NCBI GenBank assembly: GCA_012517475.1 | Contig: JAAYUV010000083.1 | Span: 1-36,245 of the forward strand | Source: Peptococcaceae bacterium | GTDB taxonomy: Bacteria > Bacillota > Desulfitobacteriia > Desulfitobacteriales > Syntrophobotulaceae | Length of the DNA stretch: 36,245 bases | Direction of reading: 5' to 3' | Shown: positions 22,035-28,571 of the stretch, in pieces | How positions within the stretch are numbered: position 1 is the first letter of the stretch | Layout of the letters: each line of letters opens with the position of its first letter | Position numbers and translations under genes: made by a program | The notes under the pieces: generated by a model | The model's input: the letters and a program-made list of their open reading frames with translations, nothing else | Database searches by the model: none | Told to the model about the DNA's origin: nothing

Positions 22035-22448
22035 CTATTCACCCTTCTGGAATTTTGCCACATCTTCAAAGGTCACAGCTCCCATCGATTTCTTTACGTC
22101 GTTCACGCACTTGCCGCGTAAGCGCCGCAGGGTGTTTTCATCCACATCGGCGGTAGAGGCAAGGATGTTCATCATCATGGACATCTCCACCGCCAGCTTG
22201 AAGATAAGGCGTGCCATGCGGTTTTCCAAACTGTCTACCATGCCTGTCATTGCCGAGGTAATGGCCGCAGGCAGAAAGCGCACACCTTCCTCTGCCGAAA
22301 TATACCCGCAGTAAAATTTAATCGCTTTTTCTATGAATTCACTCTGGCTCTGGCAGTTGTCCTTTTTGTACCAATCTGTCACCAGCTTCCGAGTTTCAGG
22401 ATAAATCCATAAGGGAAATTTCTTTTTGTTCTTGTTTTCTTCTGACAT
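22035..22448 (-). CDS. Ribbon-helix-helix relaxosome accessory protein (MobC-like), 137 residues
   Basis: The N-terminus (FPLWIYPETRKLVTDWYKKDNCQSQSEFIEKAI in parts: FPLWIYPETRKLV, SQSEFIEKAIKFY) has the strand-helix-helix pattern of plasmid nicking accessory proteins. The remainder is helical with a Met-rich segment (AVEMSMMMNILA) suited to oligomerisation. It is directly upstream of the relaxase gene and next to the repeat-rich candidate oriT, where such proteins bind. The start is the ATG at 22448 with GGAGG upstream. Confidence 0.8.
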   Translation of the reverse strand: MSEENKNKKKFPLWIYPETRKLVTDWYKKDNCQSQSEFIEKAIKFYCGYISAEEGVRFLPAAITSAMTGMVDSLENRMARLIFKLAVEMSMMMNILASTADVDENTLRRLRGKCVNDVKKSMGAVTFEDVAKFQKGE

Positions 22449-22869
22449 GACACAGCCTCCAATTCCGTGAAAAGTAGCCGCGACCCCTGTCGCAGCCCTC
22501 GCAAATTCTTTGAATTACGGTGCTTTCTCGGTATTTTTTTCTTCTATGACCCCGAAGCCGACCCCAAAGGGCAAAAACTGACCCCGATGAAAATCGTTCC
22601 CCGACCCGCATTGCGGGGCGGTGTGAGCCGGAGCGGGGAAGCTCTGCAACCCCACTCCTTTAACCAGCATCATTTTCGACCCCATGGTTCACCCTCAAAA
22701 TGGCTTTTTATGAGGCTCTGTCCGGAGGATGGTTTTTGTTCCCTCAAAGCTCCGTCACAAATCCTCAACAAAAGGCATTATCCTGCCCACAGGTGTTACG
22801 ATGCTACCCCTGATGTCAAAACGCGACACAGGGGCACACAGGCGTACACACACGAGTTTGCAGGTTTTG
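22449..22869. other. Gene-free region, candidate origin of transfer (oriT)
   Basis: This 420-base stretch before the mobilisation genes holds no credible gene. It contains six copies of GACCC(C/G) in one orientation at 22482, 22548, 22560, 22580, 22603 and 22678. It also has a CCCGC-att-GCGGG hairpin near 22605-22618 and a larger stem-loop at 22807-22834 (CCCCTG-a-TGTC, loop, GACA-CAGGGG). Repeats plus a hairpin, next to the MobC-like and relaxase genes, are the usual make-up of an oriT. The nick site cannot be fixed from sequence alone. Confidence 0.55.
22807..22834. repeat. Stem-loop within the candidate oriT
   Basis: CCCCTG (22807-22812) pairs with CAGGGG (22829-22834); inside, after a bulged A, TGTC (22814-22817) pairs with GACA (22825-22828) around the loop AAAACGC. 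There is no T-run, so it is not a terminator. It is a good candidate for the inverted repeat recognised by the relaxase. Confidence 0.6.
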
Positions 22870-23127
22870 CTATGCCTTACCGCTGTCCGCAGTTGGACTA
22901 CTTTGTCCTGTAGAAGCTGCCGGATGGGTGCTGCGCTTAGGGGCGTCCGTCACATTTTTATCCCGGCTTTCGATGTACTCCCGGACTGGAGCGGGAACGT
23001 GCTTCTCATACAATGCTTGCAGCAAAGTGTCCAGCTCAGCCTGCAGTTCTGTTTCATCCTTCATGTACTGGTGTATGGCACGAAGCTTTTCAGCTTCAAA
23101 GCTGATCTTTACAATAGTTTTTTTCAT
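22870..23127 (-). CDS. DUF6103-like small element protein (copy 1), 85 residues
   Basis: The sequence reads MKKTIVKISFEAEKLRAIHQ, then a Glu/Gln-rich helix, then EKHVPAPVREYIESR and a disordered Ser/Thr/Pro tail. The same plan (short strand, SFEAEKL-type helix, LYEKHVPAxVREYIESR) is seen in the paralogue at 24878-25243. The name DUF6103 is from recall. The strand-helix-helix start suggests a ribbon-helix-helix DNA-binding fold (inference). The ATG at 23127 has AAAGGAG upstream. It is the gene just upstream of the candidate oriT, so a role in transfer regulation is possible. Confidence 0.65.
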   Translation of the reverse strand: MKKTIVKISFEAEKLRAIHQYMKDETELQAELDTLLQALYEKHVPAPVREYIESRDKNVTDAPKRSTHPAASTGQSSPTADSGKA

Positions 23128-23150
23128 GCAGCTTTGCTCCTTTCTATTTG

Positions 23151-23516
23151 CTAATAACCAATAAAAATATAGCCGGAGGCTTCCTCCACCTGTTTCTGGG
23201 TAAAGGTTTCCGGCTTTTGGAATCGATCACTGTACTGCCGGTTTTTATCCTCAGGCAGCGACACAAATTCCCCCTCATCATTGCTGCCAACTACAAAAAA
23301 TGTACCGGCAATGATGTCGTTTCCAAGAGAACGGTTACCAGGAAGCCCGATCAGTTTTCCCTCTTCATTGCAAACCAGAACAACATCATCCTCCAGATAT
23401 ACTGTTTCAATATATCCTCCAACTGCCTTTTGCAATCCTTCCAAAGTATTTTCAACTTCAGCAGGATAGGGCTCCTTCATAGGTTCCACCATTATCACTT
23501 TTATCGTTTTTTCCAT
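23151..23516 (-). CDS. DUF3846 family protein, 121 residues
   Basis: The protein matches the DUF3846 pattern common on Firmicute conjugative elements: IKVIMVEPMKEPYPAEVEN, LEGLQKAVGGYIETVYL, VLVCNEEGKLIGLPGNR and IIAGTFFVVGSNDEGEFVSL. It is soluble with alternating strands; the function is unknown. The ATG at 23516 has GGAGG upstream and starts ten bases after the small TGA-containing gene. It is probably part of one long leftward operon. Confidence 0.8.
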   Translation of the reverse strand: MEKTIKVIMVEPMKEPYPAEVENTLEGLQKAVGGYIETVYLEDDVVLVCNEEGKLIGLPGNRSLGNDIIAGTFFVVGSNDEGEFVSLPEDKNRQYSDRFQKPETFTQKQVEEASGYIFIGY

Positions 23517-23525
23517 ATTCGCCTC

Positions 23526-23669
23526 CTACATACTCATCATCATATTCACGTTTTCCTTAGGCTCTTCTGACTTCTCCTGCTGCACAGTCTGTTGTTTGAG
23601 GAATAGTGAGCCATGATGGTGTACTTTTCAGCCATCCGGTATAAGGACGGCGGGAAAGTGAGCCAACAT
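23526..23669 (-). pseudogene. 48-codon small gene with an in-frame TGA at codon 14
   Basis: An ATG at 23669 with GGAGGAATTGTAACC before it (it lies four bases after the parR-like stop) opens MLAHFPAVLIPDG, then TGA (23628-23630). In the same frame it continues KVHHHGSLFLKQQTVQQEK and ends VNMMMSM at a TAG (23526-23528). The total length is exactly 48 codons. TGG to TGA is one base, and PDG-W-K would read naturally, so this looks like a small element gene with a nonsense change. Its ending in Ser-Met matches four other proteins of the element and supports the frame being real. Function unknown. Confidence 0.55.
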
Positions 23670-23671
23670 GG

Positions 23672-23965
23672 TTACAATTCCTCCATCGCATGGATCAGAC
23701 TGCCGGGGAGATCGGACAGCTGAACATCAGTGTCTTTTTCCTGCGGCAGCATGGTTTGCTGTGGCAGTTTGACATTTTGCAGTTCATTCCTGACCGCCTG
23801 TCGGACAATCTGTTCCAGACTTTCAGTCTGATGTGCCGTCAGGATGCTGTTAACTACATATTCGGTGCGCTGCCTGCTGGCCTGCTGTGCAAACAATGCC
23901 TCGGCCTCCCGATGTCTTGGATTGTCCATATCGAAGGAGAGGTAGTATCGTTTTCGCTCGGACAT
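23672..23965 (-). CDS. ParR-like plasmid-segregation adaptor, 97 residues
   Basis: The gene lies five bases after the actin-like ParM gene. The protein begins with a strand-helix pattern suited to a ribbon-helix-helix (RKRYYLSFDMDN, then HREAEALFAQQ, then RTEYVVNSILTAH), as in ParR proteins that bind the centromere and the ParM filament. The C-terminal half is acidic and helical, ending LIHAMEEL. Identification rests on position as much as on sequence. The start is the ATG at 23965. Confidence 0.65.
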   Translation of the reverse strand: MSERKRYYLSFDMDNPRHREAEALFAQQASRQRTEYVVNSILTAHQTESLEQIVRQAVRNELQNVKLPQQTMLPQEKDTDVQLSDLPGSLIHAMEEL

Positions 23966-23969
23966 AGGC

Positions 23970-24851
23970 TCACCCCATCAGGAGCCTGTAGCCGTCCGCA
24001 TTAGCAAACCGGTTCAGCACTGCCACCGTATTGAGGCTGTTTTCATGCAGCCTGGGTTCCAGCAGCTCCGCACCGCCGCCCGCGAACACCGTGGGAAGCC
24101 GCAGATCCAATCCGCGTTCACGGAGTGCATTGAACAGTTCCTTGCAATAGGCCGCCATAGCCTGCTCCACTACAGCCTGGATTAATTTACTGTCAGCATG
24201 CTGGATCTCCCCGCGAATGGCATCGGTGATGAGCTCGTCCGACAGGAGGATGTCACTGCGCTGCAGTGTATCCTGAATCCGGCTGTATAGGGTGATGGTA
24301 CCCATGCGAAGACTGGCACAGCTCGACCTGTCCAGCCGGAAATCATGAAGTGTGAGGATGTCCACCGTATACCCGCCGATGTCTACAAGCGTGATACTGC
24401 GGTAATCCTTCAGCCTCTGGTAATATCGGCACAGCGCCGCATGACCTTGCGCAAACACCTTGCACTCCACAACATGGCACCGATAGGCCGTTCCCTCGAA
24501 CAGAAACGAAACATTGTCACGCAGGAAATATCGTCGGAACGCCTCCTTCTGAGTTCCATAGCTGTCAATAGGCAGCCCCACACCAAGGGTGATTTCAGCA
24601 TTCACTGTTTCTGCTTTTTTCATTGCATCCGCTATTGCCGGAAGTGTCAGCAGAAAGGTGTCCGGCTCCCTGGTTTTATCTTGCTGGAAACGCATGCGAC
24701 GCTCGCCGATAGCGTAATACTTGCCCTCAAAAAAGAGCTGCATCTCCGGCGTGATGAATTCCCTGTCACTTGTCGCATAGCCGGAGGCATAGAGCATCCC
24801 CTCCGAGGATTTGGTGTTGTAATTTCCATTGTCTACACCAAGCTTAATCAT
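23970..24851 (-). CDS. ParM/StbA-like actin ATPase, 293 residues
   Basis: Actin-like ATPases form filaments that push sister DNA molecules apart. The protein has the actin-fold signatures: phosphate-1 LGVDNGNYNTKSS at the N-terminus, phosphate-2 ITLVDIGGYTVDIL near the middle, and the adenosine motif VFAGGGAELL near the C-terminus. I chose the ATG at 24851 (MIKLGVDNG) because GGAGG is eleven bases upstream; a TTG at 24860 is too close to it. Carriage of a partition pair on an integrative element suggests that the excised circle is stabilised or replicated (inference). Confidence 0.88.
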   Translation of the reverse strand: MIKLGVDNGNYNTKSSEGMLYASGYATSDREFITPEMQLFFEGKYYAIGERRMRFQQDKTREPDTFLLTLPAIADAMKKAETVNAEITLGVGLPIDSYGTQKEAFRRYFLRDNVSFLFEGTAYRCHVVECKVFAQGHAALCRYYQRLKDYRSITLVDIGGYTVDILTLHDFRLDRSSCASLRMGTITLYSRIQDTLQRSDILLSDELITDAIRGEIQHADSKLIQAVVEQAMAAYCKELFNALRERGLDLRLPTVFAGGGAELLEPRLHENSLNTVAVLNRFANADGYRLLMG

Positions 24852-24877
24852 TAAAATCAATACCTCCTTTTCTGGGT

Positions 24878-25243
24878 TTACATGCTTATGGTCATGCCCT
24901 GTGTTTCTTCCTCGACAGATCCCTCAGCATCGGTCTGAGTCTGCGGAGCGGGAGGCGCTTCGGCCGCTGCCTGCTCACGCTGGCGGCGGCTCTGCCGTGC
25001 CGGACGCTCTCGTGCAACCGGAGTCTGTTCGGCCTCCGGTGTTGGTGCTTGTTCCTGTGTTGCTTCCGTATCCATGCGGCTTTCCACATACTCTCGGACT
25101 TGTGCGGGAACGAGGCGCTCATAAGTCTTGTTGAGGTAATCCTTTAGCTCCTGTTCCACGGTCTGTTCCTTTTTGTCCATGAAAAAACGGAGAGCATCCA
25201 GCTTCTCCGATGGGAAAGGGATTTTCAATTCAGTTGTGCTCAT
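24878..25243 (-). CDS. DUF6103-like element protein (copy 2) with long tail, 121 residues
   Basis: This is a paralogue of the protein at 22870-23127. Shared features are a first strand (LKIPFPSEKLDAL), LKDYLNKTYERLVPAQVREY and VESR, followed here by a ~65-residue tail rich in Glu, Gln, Pro, Thr and Arg that is likely disordered. It ends GMTISM. The ATG at 25243 has AAAGGAGG upstream. It precedes the ParM gene by 26 bases. The function is unknown; it may bind DNA by analogy with ribbon-helix-helix proteins (inference). Confidence 0.65.
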   Translation of the reverse strand: MSTTELKIPFPSEKLDALRFFMDKKEQTVEQELKDYLNKTYERLVPAQVREYVESRMDTEATQEQAPTPEAEQTPVARERPARQSRRQREQAAAEAPPAPQTQTDAEGSVEEETQGMTISM

Positions 25244-25258
25244 TGTATTTTCCTCCTT

Positions 25259-25915
25259 TTATAGTTGTTTCATCTGAATATCCGAAGCTTCCGGTTCCTG
25301 TACAACCCATTTTTCATAGTCCTTTGTTGGGCAGTGCCCCGCAAGCATGAATGAAAAATCAGAAAGACGCTGGGGATTAACGCCGCTGCACTCTAACTGC
25401 ACACCATAGACTCCGTTAAAGATTCTTACTACATCAGCGTTTAAAACGTCAGCCCATTCCTTACGGCCTTCTATAGTCAGCGTGTCGGATTTCAGTTCAC
25501 AGACTGTTGCAAGCTCTATGTCCTCATCGCTGTGGACCAGGTGAATGTCCTGCAAAGAAATGCTTATTAAATCCTTAAGTTTCATACCCAGAGCAGGCTT
25601 TTGTTCCTGCTGCACAGCTAAAAAGTCAGCAGCGTTTGGAAGAAATGAAGAGTATCGGGCATAACTGCTACCCTCGCTTTCTATGAGTATCCCATCCCTC
25701 CTGTCCTGACCCACAACTAAGAGGCAATGATACACCCCCTGTCCGTCGCAGTACATGAGATCAATATTGTCTTTAATAAAGTCATAATCATTCAACATGT
25801 TTTTAGAAAATACATCATACTCCTGAGAGGCAAGCTCAATTATTTTTTCAATTACACAGTCCCTAGGCTGAAAATCATCGGTCTTTCTTTCGAACACGGC
25901 TTTAGTCTTTAACAT
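25259..25915 (-). CDS. Uncharacterised element protein (DUF6329-like), 218 residues
   Basis: The frame starts at the ATG at 25915 with AAGGAGGG and encodes a soluble protein with alternating strands and helices. Visible segments include NIDLMYCDGQGVYHCLLVVG, GILIESEGSSYARYSSFLP and IFNGVYGVQLECSG. DUF6329 is a tentative recall. There is no signal peptide or membrane segment. It sits between the Fic gene terminator and the second DUF6103-like gene. Function unknown. Confidence 0.6.
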   Translation of the reverse strand: MLKTKAVFERKTDDFQPRDCVIEKIIELASQEYDVFSKNMLNDYDFIKDNIDLMYCDGQGVYHCLLVVGQDRRDGILIESEGSSYARYSSFLPNAADFLAVQQEQKPALGMKLKDLISISLQDIHLVHSDEDIELATVCELKSDTLTIEGRKEWADVLNADVVRIFNGVYGVQLECSGVNPQRLSDFSFMLAGHCPTKDYEKWVVQEPEASDIQMKQL

Positions 25916-25932
25916 TTTTTTCTTCCCTCCTT

Positions 25933-25977
25933 ATGGCTTTTTGTGAAACAAAAAAAGCCATCCCTTTTCGAGATGAC
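25933..25977 (-). terminator. Terminator after the fic gene, with a competing second hairpin
   Basis: On the minus strand GTCATCTC (25970-25977) pairs, with two G-T pairs, to GGGATGGC (25957-25964) and runs into seven T: an intrinsic terminator. The same GGC strand and T-run can instead pair with ACAAAAAGCCAT just downstream (25933-25944), so two exclusive structures are possible. Confidence 0.65.
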
Positions 25978-26002
25978 TTCTGCTTCCCTGTTATTCAGTT
26001 AG

Positions 26003-26800
26003 CTACATGCTCTGAGTAAAATCTGATAAGCCTTTACGCTCCTGCTTCATGCCGTTAGCAAGAGCCAACGCCTTTTCCCATGTTTTTTCTGTTTCATACT
26101 TGAAAAACTCATACAAAGGTTTTAGTTCCTCAGTTTCATCATACTTTTGCAGGCACTCATAGTACAGGTGTTTATCCTCGTCATAGACAATGAGGGGCGG
26201 ATGATCATGTGTCATCAGATAGTAGTTCATGAGCGTCCTTCCGACACGACCATTGCCGTCTGCGAAGGGATGGATATATTCAAACCTTGCATGAAGATAT
26301 GCGGCAGCTTTTAAAACGTCCTTCCCCCTATGCTCATTTACTTCTGCAAACAGCGCTGTCATATCCTTTTCCACATTTTCTGCAGCAGAGCCTACTTCAT
26401 GGATACCCGTTACATAATCATGCTTTTTAAATTCACCCGGCCGCTCCTCATTTGCAATAAGCTTACGTTCATCATATGTCCCACTAGTGAGAACCTTGTG
26501 AATCTCCTTAACCAGCTCTATGCTAAGGGGTTCCTTTTTTATGATTTTTTCTTTCAAAACTTCATAGCACAGCTTCTGGTTTTGCTGTTCAAATACAGCA
26601 CGGGGACTTCCGGTATAATTCACAACTCTTCCATTCTCAAAGATTTCTCTAGTATCGTGATAGGTGATTTCTTCGTTCTCTATTTTTCCGGAATGAAATG
26701 CAAACAGGATACGGAAGCTGTCAAGGTATTTATCTAAATCAGCAGCGGACGCAATTTCGTATGACTGCCACAGTTCAACAGCCTGGTTATATTGTTCCAA
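26003..26800 (-). CDS. fic: Fic-domain protein (probable AMP transferase) with internal inhibitory motif
   Basis: Fic enzymes transfer AMP or other nucleotides to target proteins. The active-site loop HPFADGNGRVGRTLMNYY is complete (His, Gly-Asn-Gly-Arg). An N-terminal SGKIEN fits the inhibitory (S/T)xxxE(G/N) motif, which marks a class II, self-inhibited Fic. I place the start at a TTG at 26800 (LEQYNQAVELW), with AAAGGAGGGG just upstream. The in-frame ATG at 26836 lies inside the -10 box of the promoter and cannot be translated from that mRNA. The protein then has 265 residues and ends DFTQSM. It has its own promoter and a terminator behind it, so it is an independent unit in the element. 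Confidence 0.88.
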   Translation of the reverse strand: MEQYNQAVELWQSYEIASAADLDKYLDSFRILFAFHSGKIENEEITYHDTREIFENGRVVNYTGSPRAVFEQQNQKLCYEVLKEKIIKKEPLSIELVKEIHKVLTSGTYDERKLIANEERPGEFKKHDYVTGIHEVGSAAENVEKDMTALFAEVNEHRGKDVLKAAAYLHARFEYIHPFADGNGRVGRTLMNYYLMTHDHPPLIVYDEDKHLYYECLQKYDETEELKPLYEFFKYETEKTWEKALALANGMKQERKGLSDFTQSM

Positions 26801-26834
26801 GCACACCCCTCCTTTTTTTTGCATCACTTGCTTC

Positions 26835-26843
26835 ATTATACCA
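26835..26843 (-). promoter_or_regulatory. Extended -10 promoter of fic
   Basis: TATAAT (26835-26840, minus strand) is preceded by TGG, giving an extended -10 TGnTATAAT. The -35 region is poor. Transcription would begin just after the ATG at 26836, which supports the downstream TTG as the start of fic. Confidence 0.6.
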
Positions 26844-26956
26844 CAATATTTATAAACTTAGACAGAATTGCGAAGGCTATTGGTTTATTCAAACAGAAAA
26901 GCCCTCTCATGGAATCCACCTCTTTCCCTAATCTGCGGCATCACTTTCTACCCTGA

Positions 26957-28042
26957 CTATGGAAGATAGCTTCTCGGATTTTGCATTTCCCCATTAATCC
27001 GCACTTCAAAGTGAAGATGAGGTCCGGTGCTTCGTCCTGTGGAACCTACCTGTGCAATGATATCCCCTGCTTTGACCGTCTGTCCCTCAGTAACTAAAAT
27101 TTTTGAGCAGTGTGCGTAGAGGGTGATGAAACCGCCGCCGTGGTCAATGGCCAGATGATAGCCGTATCCAGTAGTTTTGTAACGTACAAACAGCACCGTG
27201 CCATCAAGTGCTGCATGGATGGGTGTCCCTTTGGCTGCGCCTATATCCAGCCCTGAATGACCTTTAGGCTGTCTTGTAAAGGGGTCCATTCTATAGCCAA
27301 ATTCCGAGGTAACCATGTTGCGCCAGTTTTCACCAAGCGGAGAACAGAAGCCATCCGCACCAATAAAGGGTGTATCGGATAGGGGCAGGCCGTTTACCCA
27401 TGCATCGAATTCTTTCCCGTAGGTAGGAACACTACCGCCATATTTAATGCGGTAGTAGATCTCCGAAGCATTGGCCTGATCCTCATAAGTGATCATCCTA
27501 TCAAGAGTTTTCATAAGGTTTTCATAGATTTCCGGCAGTGATTTAAGCGGCACAGCCACGGTGTATTCTTCTTCCGATGTTGTACCGTCGCCGTTGCCCA
27601 CAGTACGGGTGCGTTTCTCATATCGCACAAAGCAGCCGACAAAAGCCCGATAGTCGACTCCCCGCAGGGAGTCGGCGCCGAAATACAGAGAATAAAAAAT
27701 AGCCTTGACCTGTGTGGAATCAAGGCTTTCGTTCTCAATCATCGGTGCAATTTCAGAAATTGCATCATCCAGTTCCAAGAAGCTGCTTCGCATATCATCA
27801 ATGTACCGGCGGTAGTCCTCCGGCACCTGACCCGAGATCACTCCACCGTTAAAGGACAACTGAACAGCCGTGCTGTTGTGGTCGGCGGTACCGGAGATGA
27901 GACTTAAGATCATCACGATTATAAGGATAAAGGGTGTTAAAATTGCGGCGATAACCACCCCGAGTATCTTCCATGTCCTTTTATCGGTGGCAGCGGCGAT
28001 GGCTGCCTTTACCGCAAGGGCTATGGTTGCAGGATCTGCCAT
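26957..28042 (-). CDS. Conjugation cell-wall hydrolase: membrane anchor, lysozyme-like region, M23 peptidase (361 residues)
   Basis: Gram-positive conjugation needs a hydrolase that opens peptidoglycan for the channel. A membrane helix at about 25-50 (ILGVVIAAILTPFILIIVMI) is followed by a ~150-residue region like the CD1108-type module of such proteins. The C-terminus is a zinc M23 endopeptidase: GHSGLDIGAAKG (His and Asp ligands) and GPHLHFEVRI (HxH), with YAHCSKILV between. Its fold cuts peptide cross-links. The domain pair with one anchor matches VirB1-type hydrolases of conjugative elements. The start is the ATG at 28042 with GGTGGTGA upstream, six bases after the cyclotransferase stop. 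Confidence 0.9.
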   Translation of the reverse strand: MADPATIALAVKAAIAAATDKRTWKILGVVIAAILTPFILIIVMILSLISGTADHNSTAVQLSFNGGVISGQVPEDYRRYIDDMRSSFLELDDAISEIAPMIENESLDSTQVKAIFYSLYFGADSLRGVDYRAFVGCFVRYEKRTRTVGNGDGTTSEEEYTVAVPLKSLPEIYENLMKTLDRMITYEDQANASEIYYRIKYGGSVPTYGKEFDAWVNGLPLSDTPFIGADGFCSPLGENWRNMVTSEFGYRMDPFTRQPKGHSGLDIGAAKGTPIHAALDGTVLFVRYKTTGYGYHLAIDHGGGFITLYAHCSKILVTEGQTVKAGDIIAQVGSTGRSTGPHLHFEVRINGEMQNPRSYLP

Positions 28043-28048
28043 AGGGTA

Positions 28049-28552
28049 TCACCACCATTTCAGGTCGAACAGTGTGCCCTGTTCCGGTCCCTGTTTCTGC
28101 TGCTCCTGCGCCAGGTGTATGGATTTTTCCACGGCCCTCTCCAGAATTTCGGTATCAAAGCCCGCCGACCGGTAACCCTCAAGAATGGTATTCAGATAAT
28201 AGTCCGAAGGAGCTCCGAAGTGATGACCGTCATTCATGATATAGACCATGGCGTGAACAGTTTTTCCCTTCAGCTCCACGGGAAGTATCTCCTTGCGGTA
28301 GAAAGAAGGATATCCTTCATAGCGGTCGAGAGCTTGCAAATCTTTTTCCTTCAGCTTCCACAGAAGAACAGGAACACTGGAGCCTTTGAGCGGCTCCACA
28401 GTTGCTACGGAACTTCTTAGCCCGCCGCGGAACAGCAGCTCGTAGTCCTTAATTTCACTGGTGCCGACGACCTTAGCCGTCGGGCAGCGAAACGCCATCT
28501 GCGGCAGATTTAGGTTGCTGCCGTAGGCGATATACAGGGTTTCAGATTTCAT
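28049..28552 (-). CDS. Gamma-glutamylcyclotransferase (AIG2-like) family protein, 167 residues
   Basis: The GGCT fold is shown by YIAYGSNLNLPQM at the N-terminus, LWKLKEKDLQALDRYEGYP in the middle (the conserved Glu of this fold follows Arg-Tyr), and AMVYIMN later. Such enzymes release 5-oxoproline from gamma-glutamyl amines or related amide bonds. It lies 19 bases downstream of an amidoligase gene. Pairs of an amide-forming ligase and a cyclotransferase are known from comparative genomics and suggest a cycle of attaching and removing a tag or building a peptide (inference). The ATG at 28552 has GGAGG upstream. Confidence 0.85.
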   Translation of the reverse strand: MKSETLYIAYGSNLNLPQMAFRCPTAKVVGTSEIKDYELLFRGGLRSSVATVEPLKGSSVPVLLWKLKEKDLQALDRYEGYPSFYRKEILPVELKGKTVHAMVYIMNDGHHFGAPSDYYLNTILEGYRSAGFDTEILERAVEKSIHLAQEQQKQGPEQGTLFDLKWW

Positions 28553-28571
28553 TTTTAATCATTCCTCCTTT

